This document shows positions 16,959 to 24,990 of a stretch of DNA of 48,955 nucleotides, in pieces. Each line of letters begins with the position of its first letter. Within the stretch, counting starts at the first letter, position 1. This stretch comes from an uncultured Bacteroidota bacterium (lineage in GTDB: Bacteria > Bacteroidota > Bacteroidia > Chitinophagales > Chitinophagaceae). The position numbers and the translations under genes are program-made. Location of the stretch: NCBI GenBank assembly GCA_946479615.1, contig CAMLGR010000013.1, positions 1 to 48,955 of the forward strand, read 5' to 3'. The notes beneath the pieces are model-generated. The model saw only the letters and a list, made by a program, of their open reading frames with translations, made no database searches and was not told the origin of the DNA.

Positions 16959-19319
16959 ATGACACTACAGAAGAAAATCATCTCTATTGCAGCAATTCTT
17001 ATTGCCTGCTTTGGATCGGTTGCTATAAAAGCACAGTCTACACAACAGTTGCGCGGAACGATCGTTGACCAGGTCTTGCAGCAGCCGCTGGCTGGTGCTA
17101 CGATTACGGTAAAGAGTATCAATCGTACCGTAATTACCGATAATGAAGGATCATTCCGGTTCAGGGACCTGCCGGTAGGTACTTACCAGTTAGGTATTTC
17201 GTATGCAGGATATAAAGAAGCGGTGCTTGATAATATTGTAATCAATGCGGGTAAAGAAACCGTATTAACGATTCCACTGGAAGCGCTTATTCATGTTGAA
17301 AATGAAGTGGTGCTGAAAGCTAACAGCAAAAAGAACAAGCCACTGAATGATATGAGCGCAGTAAGTGCAAGAGCATTCACGGTAGAAGAAACACAGAAAT
17401 ATGCAGCGGCTGTCAATGATCCTCTCCGGATGGCTACAGCTTTTCCTGGTGTGCTGGCAGGTGATGATGGAAACAATTCGATCATCATCCGCGGTAATTC
17501 ACCTAACGGATTGTTATGGAAAATGGAAGGGATGGATATTCCCAACCCAAACCATTTCAGTAATGTGGGCAGCAGCGGTGGCGGTATATCTATTCTTAGT
17601 TCACAACTACTGGCTAATTCCGATTTTGTAACGGCAGCTTTTGCCCCGGAGTATGGAAATGCGCTGAGTGGTGTATTTGATCTCAAACTTCGTAAAGGGA
17701 ATGATGAGAAAAAGGAATATACATTGCAGGCAGGTGTATTGGGATTGAATGGCGCTGCAGAAGGACCTTTTTCAAAATCTTATAAAGGATCATATTTAAT
17801 TAATTACCGGTATTCGACCCTTCAGTTATTGAACAAGATCGGTGTATTGGATAATGATGGCGCGTCTACCAACTTCCAGGATCTTTCCTATAATATCTAT
17901 TTGCCTACGATCAAACTGGGAACCATTACGCTTTTTGGTTTTGGCGGTCTTAGCAGTGAGGACCGGAATGTGACAAAAGATTCGGCAAAATGGAAAGAAA
18001 AAGATGACAGGTATCCATACCGGTATATTGCCAATACGGGGATGACCGGGATTACGCATACTATTTTAATTGGAAACAGGATCAATCTTAAATCAGGTGC
18101 GGGAATTTCTTATACCAAAAACGGGTACGACGAAGATTATATCGATGATGATTATAAAATTGCCAAAAACTACAGGGATCAGTATACTACCCGTAACCTT
18201 CTTTTTAATAGTACGCTCAACTATAAATTCAGTAACCGATTCAACCTGCGGGCGGGTGTGATCGCTAAATTGATCCGGTTTAATTTTTATCAATTATCAA
18301 AAGAACATGATGATGATCCGCTGGAAGAGAAAATTAATAGTACCGGTAATACGGCTACGCAACAGGTTTTTGTTGCGGGACAATATAAAGTATCGGATCA
18401 TCTTACGATAAATGGCGGATTTCATTACCTGCATTTGTCTTTGAATGGAAGTCGTTCAGCAGAACCCCGGTTTTCTGCCAAATGGAATATCAATAACAGG
18501 AGCAGCCTGGCGATCGGGTATGGATTGCATAGCCAGTTACAACCATTGGGTATTTATTTTGGTGAAGTTCATAATATGGATGGCACTACTGATCTGCCAA
18601 ATAAAAATCTTGGTTTTACAAAGGCACATCATTATGTAGTATCCTATAGTTACCGGTTGACACGTAACCTGTTATTGAAAACGGAAGCTTATTACCAGCA
18701 ATTGTTCAATGCGCCGGTAAGTCAAAAGCCCGGTAGCACGTTCTCTGCACTCAACATTCAGGAAGAATATGTAGTGGATCCGTTGAAGAATACGGGTAAA
18801 GGAAAAAACTATGGGATTGAAATTTCTTTGGAACGTTACCTGCAGGATAATTTCTACCTGACCTTAAGTAATTCTTTTTACCAGTCAAAATATACGGCGG
18901 CTGATGGCATGGAACGGAACACAAGATTTAACGGGCATCATATCAGTACGCTGATCGCAGGTAAAGAATTCGTATCGAAAAAGAAATCGCGCACATTCGG
19001 CATTAACATTAAGACGATCTATGCGGGAGGTTTACGGACCACGCCTATTGATTTTGAAGAATCGCAGATCAAGGGATATACCGTATTCAGGGAAAACGAT
19101 GCTTTCACCTTGCAGAACGATGCTTATTTCCGTACCGATCTGCGGGTTAGCATGAAATGGAACCGCCGGCATCATACGAGTACGCTTTCGCTGGATATAC
19201 AGAATCTTACAAACAGGCTGAATGTATATAACCAGTATTATAATAGCGATGATAATAAGATCGTCACTAATTACCAGACAGGTTTGATTCCTGTACTTAA
19301 CTATAAAATTGAATTTTAG
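16959..19319 (+). CDS. TonB-dependent outer-membrane receptor
   Basis: Outer-membrane active-transport receptor, 786 residues. A signal peptide (about 1-25, ending in IKAQS) is followed by a carboxypeptidase-regulatory-like domain (about 30-115, with PLAGATITVKSINRTVITDN). A plug domain follows (IIIRGNSPNGLLWKMEGMDI, PEYGNALSGVFDLKLRKGN) and then a long beta-barrel ending in LNYKIEF. It is shorter than SusC proteins and there is no SusD partner, so the substrate is unknown. Unlike FecA it has no N-terminal STN domain; that domain is on the preceding gene product. It lies 62 bp after that gene and 24 bp before a DUF2807 lipoprotein gene, and probably belongs to one operon with both. Confidence 0.9.
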   Translation: MTLQKKIISIAAILIACFGSVAIKAQSTQQLRGTIVDQVLQQPLAGATITVKSINRTVITDNEGSFRFRDLPVGTYQLGISYAGYKEAVLDNIVINAGKETVLTIPLEALIHVENEVVLKANSKKNKPLNDMSAVSARAFTVEETQKYAAAVNDPLRMATAFPGVLAGDDGNNSIIIRGNSPNGLLWKMEGMDIPNPNHFSNVGSSGGGISILSSQLLANSDFVTAAFAPEYGNALSGVFDLKLRKGNDEKKEYTLQAGVLGLNGAAEGPFSKSYKGSYLINYRYSTLQLLNKIGVLDNDGASTNFQDLSYNIYLPTIKLGTITLFGFGGLSSEDRNVTKDSAKWKEKDDRYPYRYIANTGMTGITHTILIGNRINLKSGAGISYTKNGYDEDYIDDDYKIAKNYRDQYTTRNLLFNSTLNYKFSNRFNLRAGVIAKLIRFNFYQLSKEHDDDPLEEKINSTGNTATQQVFVAGQYKVSDHLTINGGFHYLHLSLNGSRSAEPRFSAKWNINNRSSLAIGYGLHSQLQPLGIYFGEVHNMDGTTDLPNKNLGFTKAHHYVVSYSYRLTRNLLLKTEAYYQQLFNAPVSQKPGSTFSALNIQEEYVVDPLKNTGKGKNYGIEISLERYLQDNFYLTLSNSFYQSKYTAADGMERNTRFNGHHISTLIAGKEFVSKKKSRTFGINIKTIYAGGLRTTPIDFEESQIKGYTVFRENDAFTLQNDAYFRTDLRVSMKWNRRHHTSTLSLDIQNLTNRLNVYNQYYNSDDNKIVTNYQTGLIPVLNYKIEF

Positions 19320-19343
19320 TCTTAATCATATTAAATAAGTAAA

Positions 19344-20060
19344 ATGAAAAAAACAATAGCAATCGCAGCGATGGCAGTCATCTTCTTCTCATCGTGTACA
19401 AAAGAAAGAATAGAAGGAGAGGGGCCGGTGATAACACAAGCCAGAACGGCAACTAATTTTTCAGGTATTTCGTCCGGGTTTTCAGGAAAGGTTCACTTTA
19501 TAATCGACCCGGTTTATAAAGTGGAAGTGATGGCACAGGCAAATATCCAGGATGCGATCAGGACGAATGTTGTCAATGGAATATTGAATGTCGATATCAG
19601 GAACAATATAAAATTGCGCTCACATGAGCCGATCATTGTGAATGTAAGTGCCCCTTCGTTGGATTTTGTCAATGTAAGTGGCTCAGGCGATATTGTTGCA
19701 CAGGGCCATAATGCGGTTAGCCGTCTTGACCTGGGCATCAGTGGCTCGGGGAGTATTAAAATTGATGAGGCGGTAGTTAGCGACAAAATAGATGCGCGGG
19801 TGAGTGGATCAGGAAATATTACAGTTAATTCGGGCTCTGCTAAAAATGAGACAATTGAAATCAGCGGCAGTGGAGGTATGACACTTACAGGTGTAACGGC
19901 GGAGAAAGGAGAGATTCATATCAGCGGTTCAGGCAATGTAAAAGTGAATTTATCACAAAGTCTCGATGCGCATATATCGGGTAGTGGTGATATATGGTAT
20001 TTGGGTCAGCCTGTTATTACAACGCATATTTCTGGTTCGGGTAAAATAAGGCCATTATAA
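19344..20060 (+). CDS. DUF2807 (head GIN domain) lipoprotein
   Basis: A 238-residue exported protein. The N-terminus has a basic start, a hydrophobic stretch and a lipobox-like FFSSC, which suggests a lipoprotein anchored at Cys 18. The rest fits the DUF2807/head-GIN family: an irregular right-handed beta-helix with recurrent (V/I)SGSG turns, of which at least eight are visible (NVSGSGDI, GISGSGSI, RVSGSGNI, EISGSGGM, HISGSGNV, HISGSGDI, HISGSGKI and others). Members are common in Bacteroidota, and their function is not established; adhesion or binding at the surface has been proposed. It is the last gene of the sigma/FecR operon, close behind the TonB receptor. Confidence 0.85.
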   Translation: MKKTIAIAAMAVIFFSSCTKERIEGEGPVITQARTATNFSGISSGFSGKVHFIIDPVYKVEVMAQANIQDAIRTNVVNGILNVDIRNNIKLRSHEPIIVNVSAPSLDFVNVSGSGDIVAQGHNAVSRLDLGISGSGSIKIDEAVVSDKIDARVSGSGNITVNSGSAKNETIEISGSGGMTLTGVTAEKGEIHISGSGNVKVNLSQSLDAHISGSGDIWYLGQPVITTHISGSGKIRPL

Positions 20061-20095
20061 AAAGATTGCAGAGGATAATTCCGGAGATATCGTAA

Positions 20096-20713
20096 TTAAT
20101 ATATGCTGGTATAATATTCCTGCATTTTTTGGGCATGAAAATCGAAATAGCCTTGTTTTCCATCGAACCAACCGAGTACTTCTTTCTGCAGCAGGAAACT
20201 GGGACAGGTAGCGGGTATTTCTTTATAGGAAGACCATTGCCATTCTTGCAGGGATTGGCAATAGTGATGATGGATGGGATTCCGATGGATATAAAACAGG
20301 GTATTGGTGAGTTGAGGTTGGGTTGTTACTTCAACACGGCGCATATAATCGATGAATAGAGCGCCCTTGCGGGAATAAGTATTATTAAAAGTTTTGGCGT
20401 AGCTGTTCAGGAAATTGGAAAATCGTTCCATGATAAAAGTGGGTGCGAAGGCGGGAAAATATTCTTTATTCTTTTTTATCTTTTCGAATTGTTGTTCGAT
20501 ACATGCTTCGTCTTTTGTATGGATAAGAAAATGAAAATGGTTGGGAAGAAGACAGTAACCATAAGTATTTGCTATCGGTGATATGTGGTTTTGATAGCGG
20601 GAAAGGAAAACCTGGTAGTCGGCAGGTTTACGGAATAATTTTTCATCACCGACGGCCCGGCTAAGGATATGGTAAGAAGTGTCCGGGAAAAGTGGAATAT
20701 GGTAATCTGTCAT
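20096..20713 (-). CDS. RAYT-type (REP-associated) Y1 transposase
   Basis: Single-strand transposase of the IS200-like Y1/HUH superfamily, REP-associated branch. The 205-residue protein has the HUH motif in LLPNHFHFLIH (about residues 56-66). A later YIHRNPIHHHYC carries the tyrosine and NP signature typical of RAYTs, and WSSYKEI follows. It is a single gene without TnpB or IS ends, and it lies beside several copies of a palindrome (20793-21244). That is the arrangement expected of RAYTs and their REP targets. It is convergent with the DUF2807 gene, with a 35-bp gap. It appears intact. The assignment to RAYT versus solitary IS200-like protein rests on these motifs and the neighbouring palindromes. 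Confidence 0.85.
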   Translation of the reverse strand: MTDYHIPLFPDTSYHILSRAVGDEKLFRKPADYQVFLSRYQNHISPIANTYGYCLLPNHFHFLIHTKDEACIEQQFEKIKKNKEYFPAFAPTFIMERFSNFLNSYAKTFNNTYSRKGALFIDYMRRVEVTTQPQLTNTLFYIHRNPIHHHYCQSLQEWQWSSYKEIPATCPSFLLQKEVLGWFDGKQGYFDFHAQKMQEYYTSIY

Positions 20714-20792
20714 GATGGAAAGCTAAAGCATCCGGTAAATCCTACCATGGGAAAAACACAGGGAAATGCGGGTTTAAAACATAGCGATCGAA

Positions 20793-20817
20793 TTTATAAG
20801 ATTCAACCTTATAGGTT
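20793..20817. repeat. RAYT-adjacent palindrome, degraded copy
   Basis: The right half AACCTTATAGGTT (20805-20817) is exact. The left half TTTATAAGATT is diverged. It is centred on C 20804. Confidence 0.6.
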
Positions 20818-20945
20818 CGAGCCATACAGGGCATCAACCAAAGATTCCCGTTAGAACCAACATAGGAAATGGTTTTTTAACCTGCACCTTCAGCGATTTA
20901 CAACAACTTTCAGGAGAAGAATACCGGAATAGATGAGCTTAAAGA

Positions 20946-20994
20946 CATGGATGGAGAACCTATAAGGTTCAACCTTATAGGTTCTCCATCCATG
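20946..20994. repeat. Perfect 49-bp palindrome next to RAYT
   Basis: Two 24-bp arms around a single C at 20970 are perfectly complementary. The core is AACCTATAAGGTT-C-AACCTTATAGGTT. The outer parts of the arms (CATGGATGGAG and its complement) are specific to this copy. The stretch 20714-21323 holds no gene; it contains this and three other copies of the palindrome. Confidence 0.95.
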
Positions 20995-21123
20995 AAAAAT
21001 TAGTCAAAGATCTTCGTTGAGAAAGACAGGAGAAATTGTTTTTTCCTGTCTTTATAGGATTATATGAACAATTATGAAGAGGAAAAAACAGAGAATAGAT
21101 GGAGTTAGGCGCATGAAGATAGT

Positions 21124-21140
21124 ACCTATAAGGTTCAACA
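21124..21140. repeat. RAYT-adjacent palindrome, half copy
   Basis: The left half ACCTATAAGGTT is exact, followed by C and AACA. The right half is degraded (AACATCTATAAC). Confidence 0.6.
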
Positions 21141-21217
21141 TCTATAACTACACAGATTCACACACATTTTTCCGGAGAGAAAACAGTGAGAAAATAGGGG
21201 TATATAATAAAAAAGGA

Positions 21218-21244
21218 AACCTATAAGGTTCAACCTTATAGGTT
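21218..21244. repeat. RAYT-adjacent palindrome, full 27-bp copy
   Basis: AACCTATAAGGTT-C-AACCTTATAGGTT is a perfect palindrome around C 21231. The arms extend three more bases outward with one mismatch. It lies 80 bp beyond the 3' end of the DUF1080 gene and could also act as its terminator. Confidence 0.85.
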
Positions 21245-21323
21245 CCCTAAAAAATATATTATCCGGGCATCTATACCTAAAAGAACGATCGAAAATGTTT
21301 TCAAAATCCCGGCGAAATGTTTC

Positions 21324-22091
21324 TTATAACTCCCTTATCCAGATATTCCTGTAACTGATCGGCTGGCTCGGATCACCATGATCCTGCAATTTAATAGCCG
21401 ACGCACCATGCTTTTTATACACTGGCGTACCCCTGTACACCGTTCCTCCCTTCAACTCAAAATTATTCTGTACCAATACCCCATTATGTATTGCTGTTAC
21501 ACGCGCCGGTGTCTTTATACTACCATCATCATTAAAACGCGGAGCCGTCCAGATAATATCATACGTCTGCCACTCACCGGGTTTCTTACACGCATTCGCC
21601 AACGGAATACCTTGCTTGTAAATACTGGCAGTCTGGCCATTTACATACGTCTTGTTATCATAACAATCCAACACCTGTAATTCATACCCATCATCACCGC
21701 GGCCAGTAGATGCCAGGAATACACCACTATTACCCCGCGCCTGGTCCTTGCCCGTAATATTCTCGGGAATGCGCCATTCAATATGTAACTGGTAATCCAT
21801 GAAGGTTCTCTTCGTTTGTATATTACCAGTCCCTTTTTTTACGGTAAAAAAACCATTTTCAACTGTCCAGCCAGCCGGCTGTGTACTGTCTTTGACAGAT
21901 TTCCACTCATCCAGGTTTTTTCCGTCGAAAAGAATAATTGCATCGGAAGGAGCATCTGCAAATGTCTTGCCCGGTGTAACCACTTTTGGCTCCGGTTGCC
22001 ATACTTCTGTCAGCTTCGGATCAATTTCCTGGGCCTGCGCATAAAAAACAACACCTAACAATCCACAAAAAAATAATACTGATTTTTTCAT
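21324..22091 (-). CDS. Exported DUF1080 (3-keto-disaccharide hydrolase-like) protein
   Basis: A 255-residue secreted protein with a signal peptide (about 1-20, ending in AQAQ) and one DUF1080 domain. That domain is a concanavalin-like fold now named for 3-keto-disaccharide hydrolase. Family features are IILFDGKNLDEW near residue 52, RTFMDYQLHIEWRIPE, RGNSGVFL, GYELQVLD, EWQTYDIIW and the C-terminal ISYRNIWIREL. Members are numerous in Bacteroidota and usually act on sugars in the periplasm, but the substrate here cannot be told from sequence. It stands alone: the upstream neighbour is divergent and the downstream side is the palindrome tract. Confidence 0.88.
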   Translation of the reverse strand: MKKSVLFFCGLLGVVFYAQAQEIDPKLTEVWQPEPKVVTPGKTFADAPSDAIILFDGKNLDEWKSVKDSTQPAGWTVENGFFTVKKGTGNIQTKRTFMDYQLHIEWRIPENITGKDQARGNSGVFLASTGRGDDGYELQVLDCYDNKTYVNGQTASIYKQGIPLANACKKPGEWQTYDIIWTAPRFNDDGSIKTPARVTAIHNGVLVQNNFELKGGTVYRGTPVYKKHGASAIKLQDHGDPSQPISYRNIWIREL

Positions 22092-22214
22092 ATTGCATTA
22101 ATTAAAATGAACGTATCTATACTATGGAATCCTTAAAGTTAAGGGAACTTCAGGTGATATAAAAAGAACGGATTTCCATTAACAGGTTATAAATTAAACC
22201 AAACAATGATGCCG

Positions 22215-22222
22215 TAGCTTTG
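22215..22222 (+). promoter_or_regulatory. -7 promoter element for the epimerase gene
   Basis: TAGCTTTG matches TAnnTTTG exactly and is followed by CCGG. A start near 22229 would give a leader of about 15 nt to ATG 22244. Confidence 0.5.
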
Positions 22223-22243
22223 CCGGTAATCAACCCCAACCAA

Positions 22244-23170
22244 ATGGCAACTATACTCATCACCGGCGGAACAGGACTTATTGGTAAGGCGCTTGTCAAA
22301 GCCTTGCTGGAAAAGAACCACGAAGTGATCATCGTAACCAGGAAAAAGCCGCTGGAAAATCCCGATCCCCGCATCAGCTATGCTATATGGGATATCCCGG
22401 CACAAACGATTGATAGTACCGCCATCTCCAGGGCCGATCATATCATTCACCTCGCCGGAGCAGGAGTAGGGGATAAAAGATGGACAAAAAAAAGAAAAGA
22501 AGAAATTGTTGCCAGTCGTGTCAAGAGTAGTGCATTGCTGGTAAAAGCCATGCAGGAGATTCCCAATCAGATTCAATCGGTGGTCAGTGCTACCGCCATC
22601 GGATGGTATGGCCCCGATCCTGTTATCCCCAATCCAAAACCTTTTACAGAAGATATGCCGGCCTATACCGATTTCCTTGCTCAAACCTGTCAACAATGGG
22701 AAGCAAGTATCGATCCCGTTACAGCGTTAGGAAAAAGACTGGTTAAAATAAGAATTGGAATTGTATTGAGCCATGAAGGCGGAGCTTTAAAAGAATTTAT
22801 ACATCCCGTCAATTTTGGGATCGCCACCATCCTCGCCAGCGGCAAACAGGTGATCAGCTGGATCCATATCGATGATCTCGTAAGGATACTCCTCACAGCT
22901 ATGGAAAATAAAGAGTATACCGGTGTATATAATGCCGTTGCTCCACATCCTGTAACTAATAAAGAACTGGTACTGGCACTCGCCCGTGCTAAAAGAGGAA
23001 AACTTTTTATCCCCGTGCATGTACCTTCCTTTGTACTCAAACTGGTGCTGGGCGAAATGAGTATCGAAATCTTAAAAAGCGCGACCGTCAGCAATGAGAA
23101 AATAAAAAGGGCCGGATTTATTTTTCAATATCCGGCCCTCGAAAGTCTTACAACCTTATTCAAAAGTTAA
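22244..23170 (+). CDS. TIGR01777-family NAD(P)-dependent epimerase-like protein
   Basis: Extended short-chain dehydrogenase fold, 308 residues. The start is set at ATG 22244, because the Rossmann loop (ITGGTGLIGKALVKALL) begins right after it and a -7 promoter element overlaps the alternative TTG at 22220. Family motifs are HLAGAGVGDKRWT, SRVKSSALL, SATAIGWYG, RIGIVLSHEGGAL, SWIHIDDLVRILL and YNAVAPHPVTN. The family includes E. coli YfcH and is predicted to be sugar-nucleotide epimerase-like, but the reaction is not established. Its 3' end overlaps the end of the convergent ABC permease gene by 4 bp. Confidence 0.9.
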   Translation: MATILITGGTGLIGKALVKALLEKNHEVIIVTRKKPLENPDPRISYAIWDIPAQTIDSTAISRADHIIHLAGAGVGDKRWTKKRKEEIVASRVKSSALLVKAMQEIPNQIQSVVSATAIGWYGPDPVIPNPKPFTEDMPAYTDFLAQTCQQWEASIDPVTALGKRLVKIRIGIVLSHEGGALKEFIHPVNFGIATILASGKQVISWIHIDDLVRILLTAMENKEYTGVYNAVAPHPVTNKELVLALARAKRGKLFIPVHVPSFVLKLVLGEMSIEILKSATVSNEKIKRAGFIFQYPALESLTTLFKS

Positions 23171-23952
23171 AGGTCGTCCCTGCGGAATTTCCGGAAAGAT
23201 CCCCATACATACAATGCACAATAAGCAAAACAACCCAGCAGCAGGGCAAATACAGATGGTATATCCGCAAACATCTTATTGTTCTTGAAGAACGGGAACG
23301 GAAGTAATTCGTCCGATACCTGCAAAGGAAAGAAATAACCGACCGGGCTCATGTGCAAAGGATGATTAATGATCTGCATGATCAGAATCTCGAAAATAAG
23401 TCCGTATAAAAAGAAAATACCAGCTGCCAACCCGCTCTTGCGCAAAAGAATGGCCAGCATGAAAGCAAAAAGGATATACAACAGGCTTTGAATAAAAACA
23501 AATGCCATATTTTCTATCCCCTCGAAGGAGAAAGGAGTATGTAAAATGAATCCCATCACGATCGATGAGAAAATGTTAATGAGCGTAATAACCAGTCCGA
23601 ACACCAGGATCAATAAAAGCTTGGCCTTGATAAATTCCTGCCGGCTCCATCCATCAATGATATTCTGACGATGTGTTTTAAAGTTAAATTCATTTACACA
23701 ATGGTTAATGATCAACCAGCCGGGAAAGAATAATAACCAACTGTTCAGCCAGCCTGTAGTTGCCCACAACGTAGGATAAGCAAAAGGATTTTTGAAGAAC
23801 TGTGTCGCCATATCGGCACCGGGGATATTCGTGTAAATAACATGGGTGATAAATAAAACGGCGGCAATACCGGCCAGGTATAGGATGCCAAACACCTTAA
23901 AAGCGCGGTAGTCCTTCAGTTTCATCCATTCAATTTGTAAGATTCGTTGCAT
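23167..23952 (-). CDS. ABC-2 type transporter permease
   Basis: Polytopic membrane protein, 261 residues from ATG 23952, with six or so hydrophobic segments (the first at about residues 18-40). It contains the segment NFKTHRQNIIDGWSRQEFIKAK, which is typical of ABC-2 permeases that pair with a separate ATPase. A GTG at 23976 is also in frame but overlaps the ATPase end; the ATG lies 13 bp after that stop and gives a natural start before the basic segment QRILQIEWMKLKDYR. It forms an exporter with the preceding gene. The substrate is unknown. Confidence 0.82.
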   Translation of the reverse strand: MQRILQIEWMKLKDYRAFKVFGILYLAGIAAVLFITHVIYTNIPGADMATQFFKNPFAYPTLWATTGWLNSWLLFFPGWLIINHCVNEFNFKTHRQNIIDGWSRQEFIKAKLLLILVFGLVITLINIFSSIVMGFILHTPFSFEGIENMAFVFIQSLLYILFAFMLAILLRKSGLAAGIFFLYGLIFEILIMQIINHPLHMSPVGYFFPLQVSDELLPFPFFKNNKMFADIPSVFALLLGCFAYCALYVWGSFRKFRRDDL

Positions 23953-23965
23953 ATAATAAGTTTTA

Positions 23966-24877
23966 TCAGCGATCACTTTGGTTTCCGGTGATTTCTAAAA
24001 ATCTTTTTTCTAATGTCTTTCGTTTCAGGCTAAGCTGGTTCAGTACCACTTTTTTCCCGAAACACCAGCTATTGACCTCGGCAGCCGTTATATTTCCCCT
24101 GCATTGTACCTGTATCGCCGTACCGGCATGACTGATATTGATCAATCCAGGCATGCCCTGCAACGCTGCTTCCAGTGCAGGCAGATCATCCGCTCCCAAT
24201 TCAATCAATACCGAATCATCACCTTCGGTCGATAATACTTCACCCACAGTCCCGATGGTCTTCAAATCTCCTTTCTGGATGATCGCCACGTGTGTACATA
24301 CTTTTTCCACTTCATCAAGAATATGACTGGCCATGATGATCGTCTTGCCCTGGCGGTTCAGGTCAATCATCAGTTGCCTGATCTCTGCAATACCTGCCGG
24401 ATCGAGCCCATTGGTAGGTTCATCGAAAACAAGAATATCCGGGTTACCTAATAATGTAGATGCGATCGCCAGTCTTTGTTTCATACCTAACGAATAGGTA
24501 TTGAATTTTGAATCCTTTCGTTGCGAGAGGTTGACTATATCCAGCACCCGTGGAATATCCTTCACATCCCTTCCTTTGATAGCAGCCGCTATACGAAGGT
24601 TCTTTTCACCACTTAAATAATGATAAAAATTAGGTGTTTCCAGCAGGGTACCTATCTGCTTGCGTTGGGTTTCACTACCCGGCTGGCCCATCCACAGGTA
24701 TTGACCGGATGTAGGCTTTATCACATCCATCACAATGCCGAGCATGGTAGTCTTGCCACTGCCATTCGGGCCCAGAATACCGAATACAGATCCCTTCGGT
24801 ACTTCAAAACTGACATTATTTAATGCCTTGATAGCTCCGTAATTTTTACTGAGACCGGAGACGGTAAGTATTGACAT
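23966..24877 (-). CDS. ABC transporter ATP-binding protein
   Basis: Cytoplasmic ATPase, 303 residues, for the ABC-2 permease encoded directly downstream. The Walker A is GPNGSGKTT (about residues 37-45), the signature YSLGMKQRLAIA, the Walker B ILVFDEPTNGLDPAG and the H-loop IIMASHILDE. The C-terminal 80 residues form the extra domain typical of this drug/lantibiotic-type exporter group. It resembles the ATPases of BcrA/YxlF-like systems. A gliding-motility role (GldA) is possible for Bacteroidota ABC-2 ATPases, but nothing in the context supports it. Confidence 0.92.
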   Translation of the reverse strand: MSILTVSGLSKNYGAIKALNNVSFEVPKGSVFGILGPNGSGKTTMLGIVMDVIKPTSGQYLWMGQPGSETQRKQIGTLLETPNFYHYLSGEKNLRIAAAIKGRDVKDIPRVLDIVNLSQRKDSKFNTYSLGMKQRLAIASTLLGNPDILVFDEPTNGLDPAGIAEIRQLMIDLNRQGKTIIMASHILDEVEKVCTHVAIIQKGDLKTIGTVGEVLSTEGDDSVLIELGADDLPALEAALQGMPGLINISHAGTAIQVQCRGNITAAEVNSWCFGKKVVLNQLSLKRKTLEKRFLEITGNQSDR

Positions 24878-24939
24878 GAACAGAGTTATTGTTTAAGGAA
24901 AGAAAAGCAATATTACTGAAACAAGTATCTAAAAAATAG

Positions 24940-24968
24940 AAAAATCCCGGCACTGACCGGGATTTTTT
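24940..24968. terminator. Bidirectional intrinsic terminator
   Basis: Perfect 11-bp stem AAAAATCCCGG (24940-24950) with CCGGGATTTTT (24957-24967) and a 6-nt loop. It has A- and T-runs on both sides. On the - strand it follows the M16 pair and separates it from the ABC operon. Confidence 0.85.
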
Positions 24969-24990
24969 CGTGAACTGACCGAAAAGAATA

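Noticed and set aside
16959..19319. SusC-type polysaccharide utilisation locus
   Set aside because: The receptor is too short for SusC, and there is no SusD gene or glycoside hydrolase next to it.
20096..21244. Complete IS200/IS605 element
   Set aside because: No tnpB, no terminal structures at the gene ends, and the palindromes lie on one side only; a RAYT with REP-like repeats fits better.
23966..24877. Gliding-motility ATPase GldA
   Set aside because: Generic ABC-2 ATPase features only, and no other gld genes are nearby.
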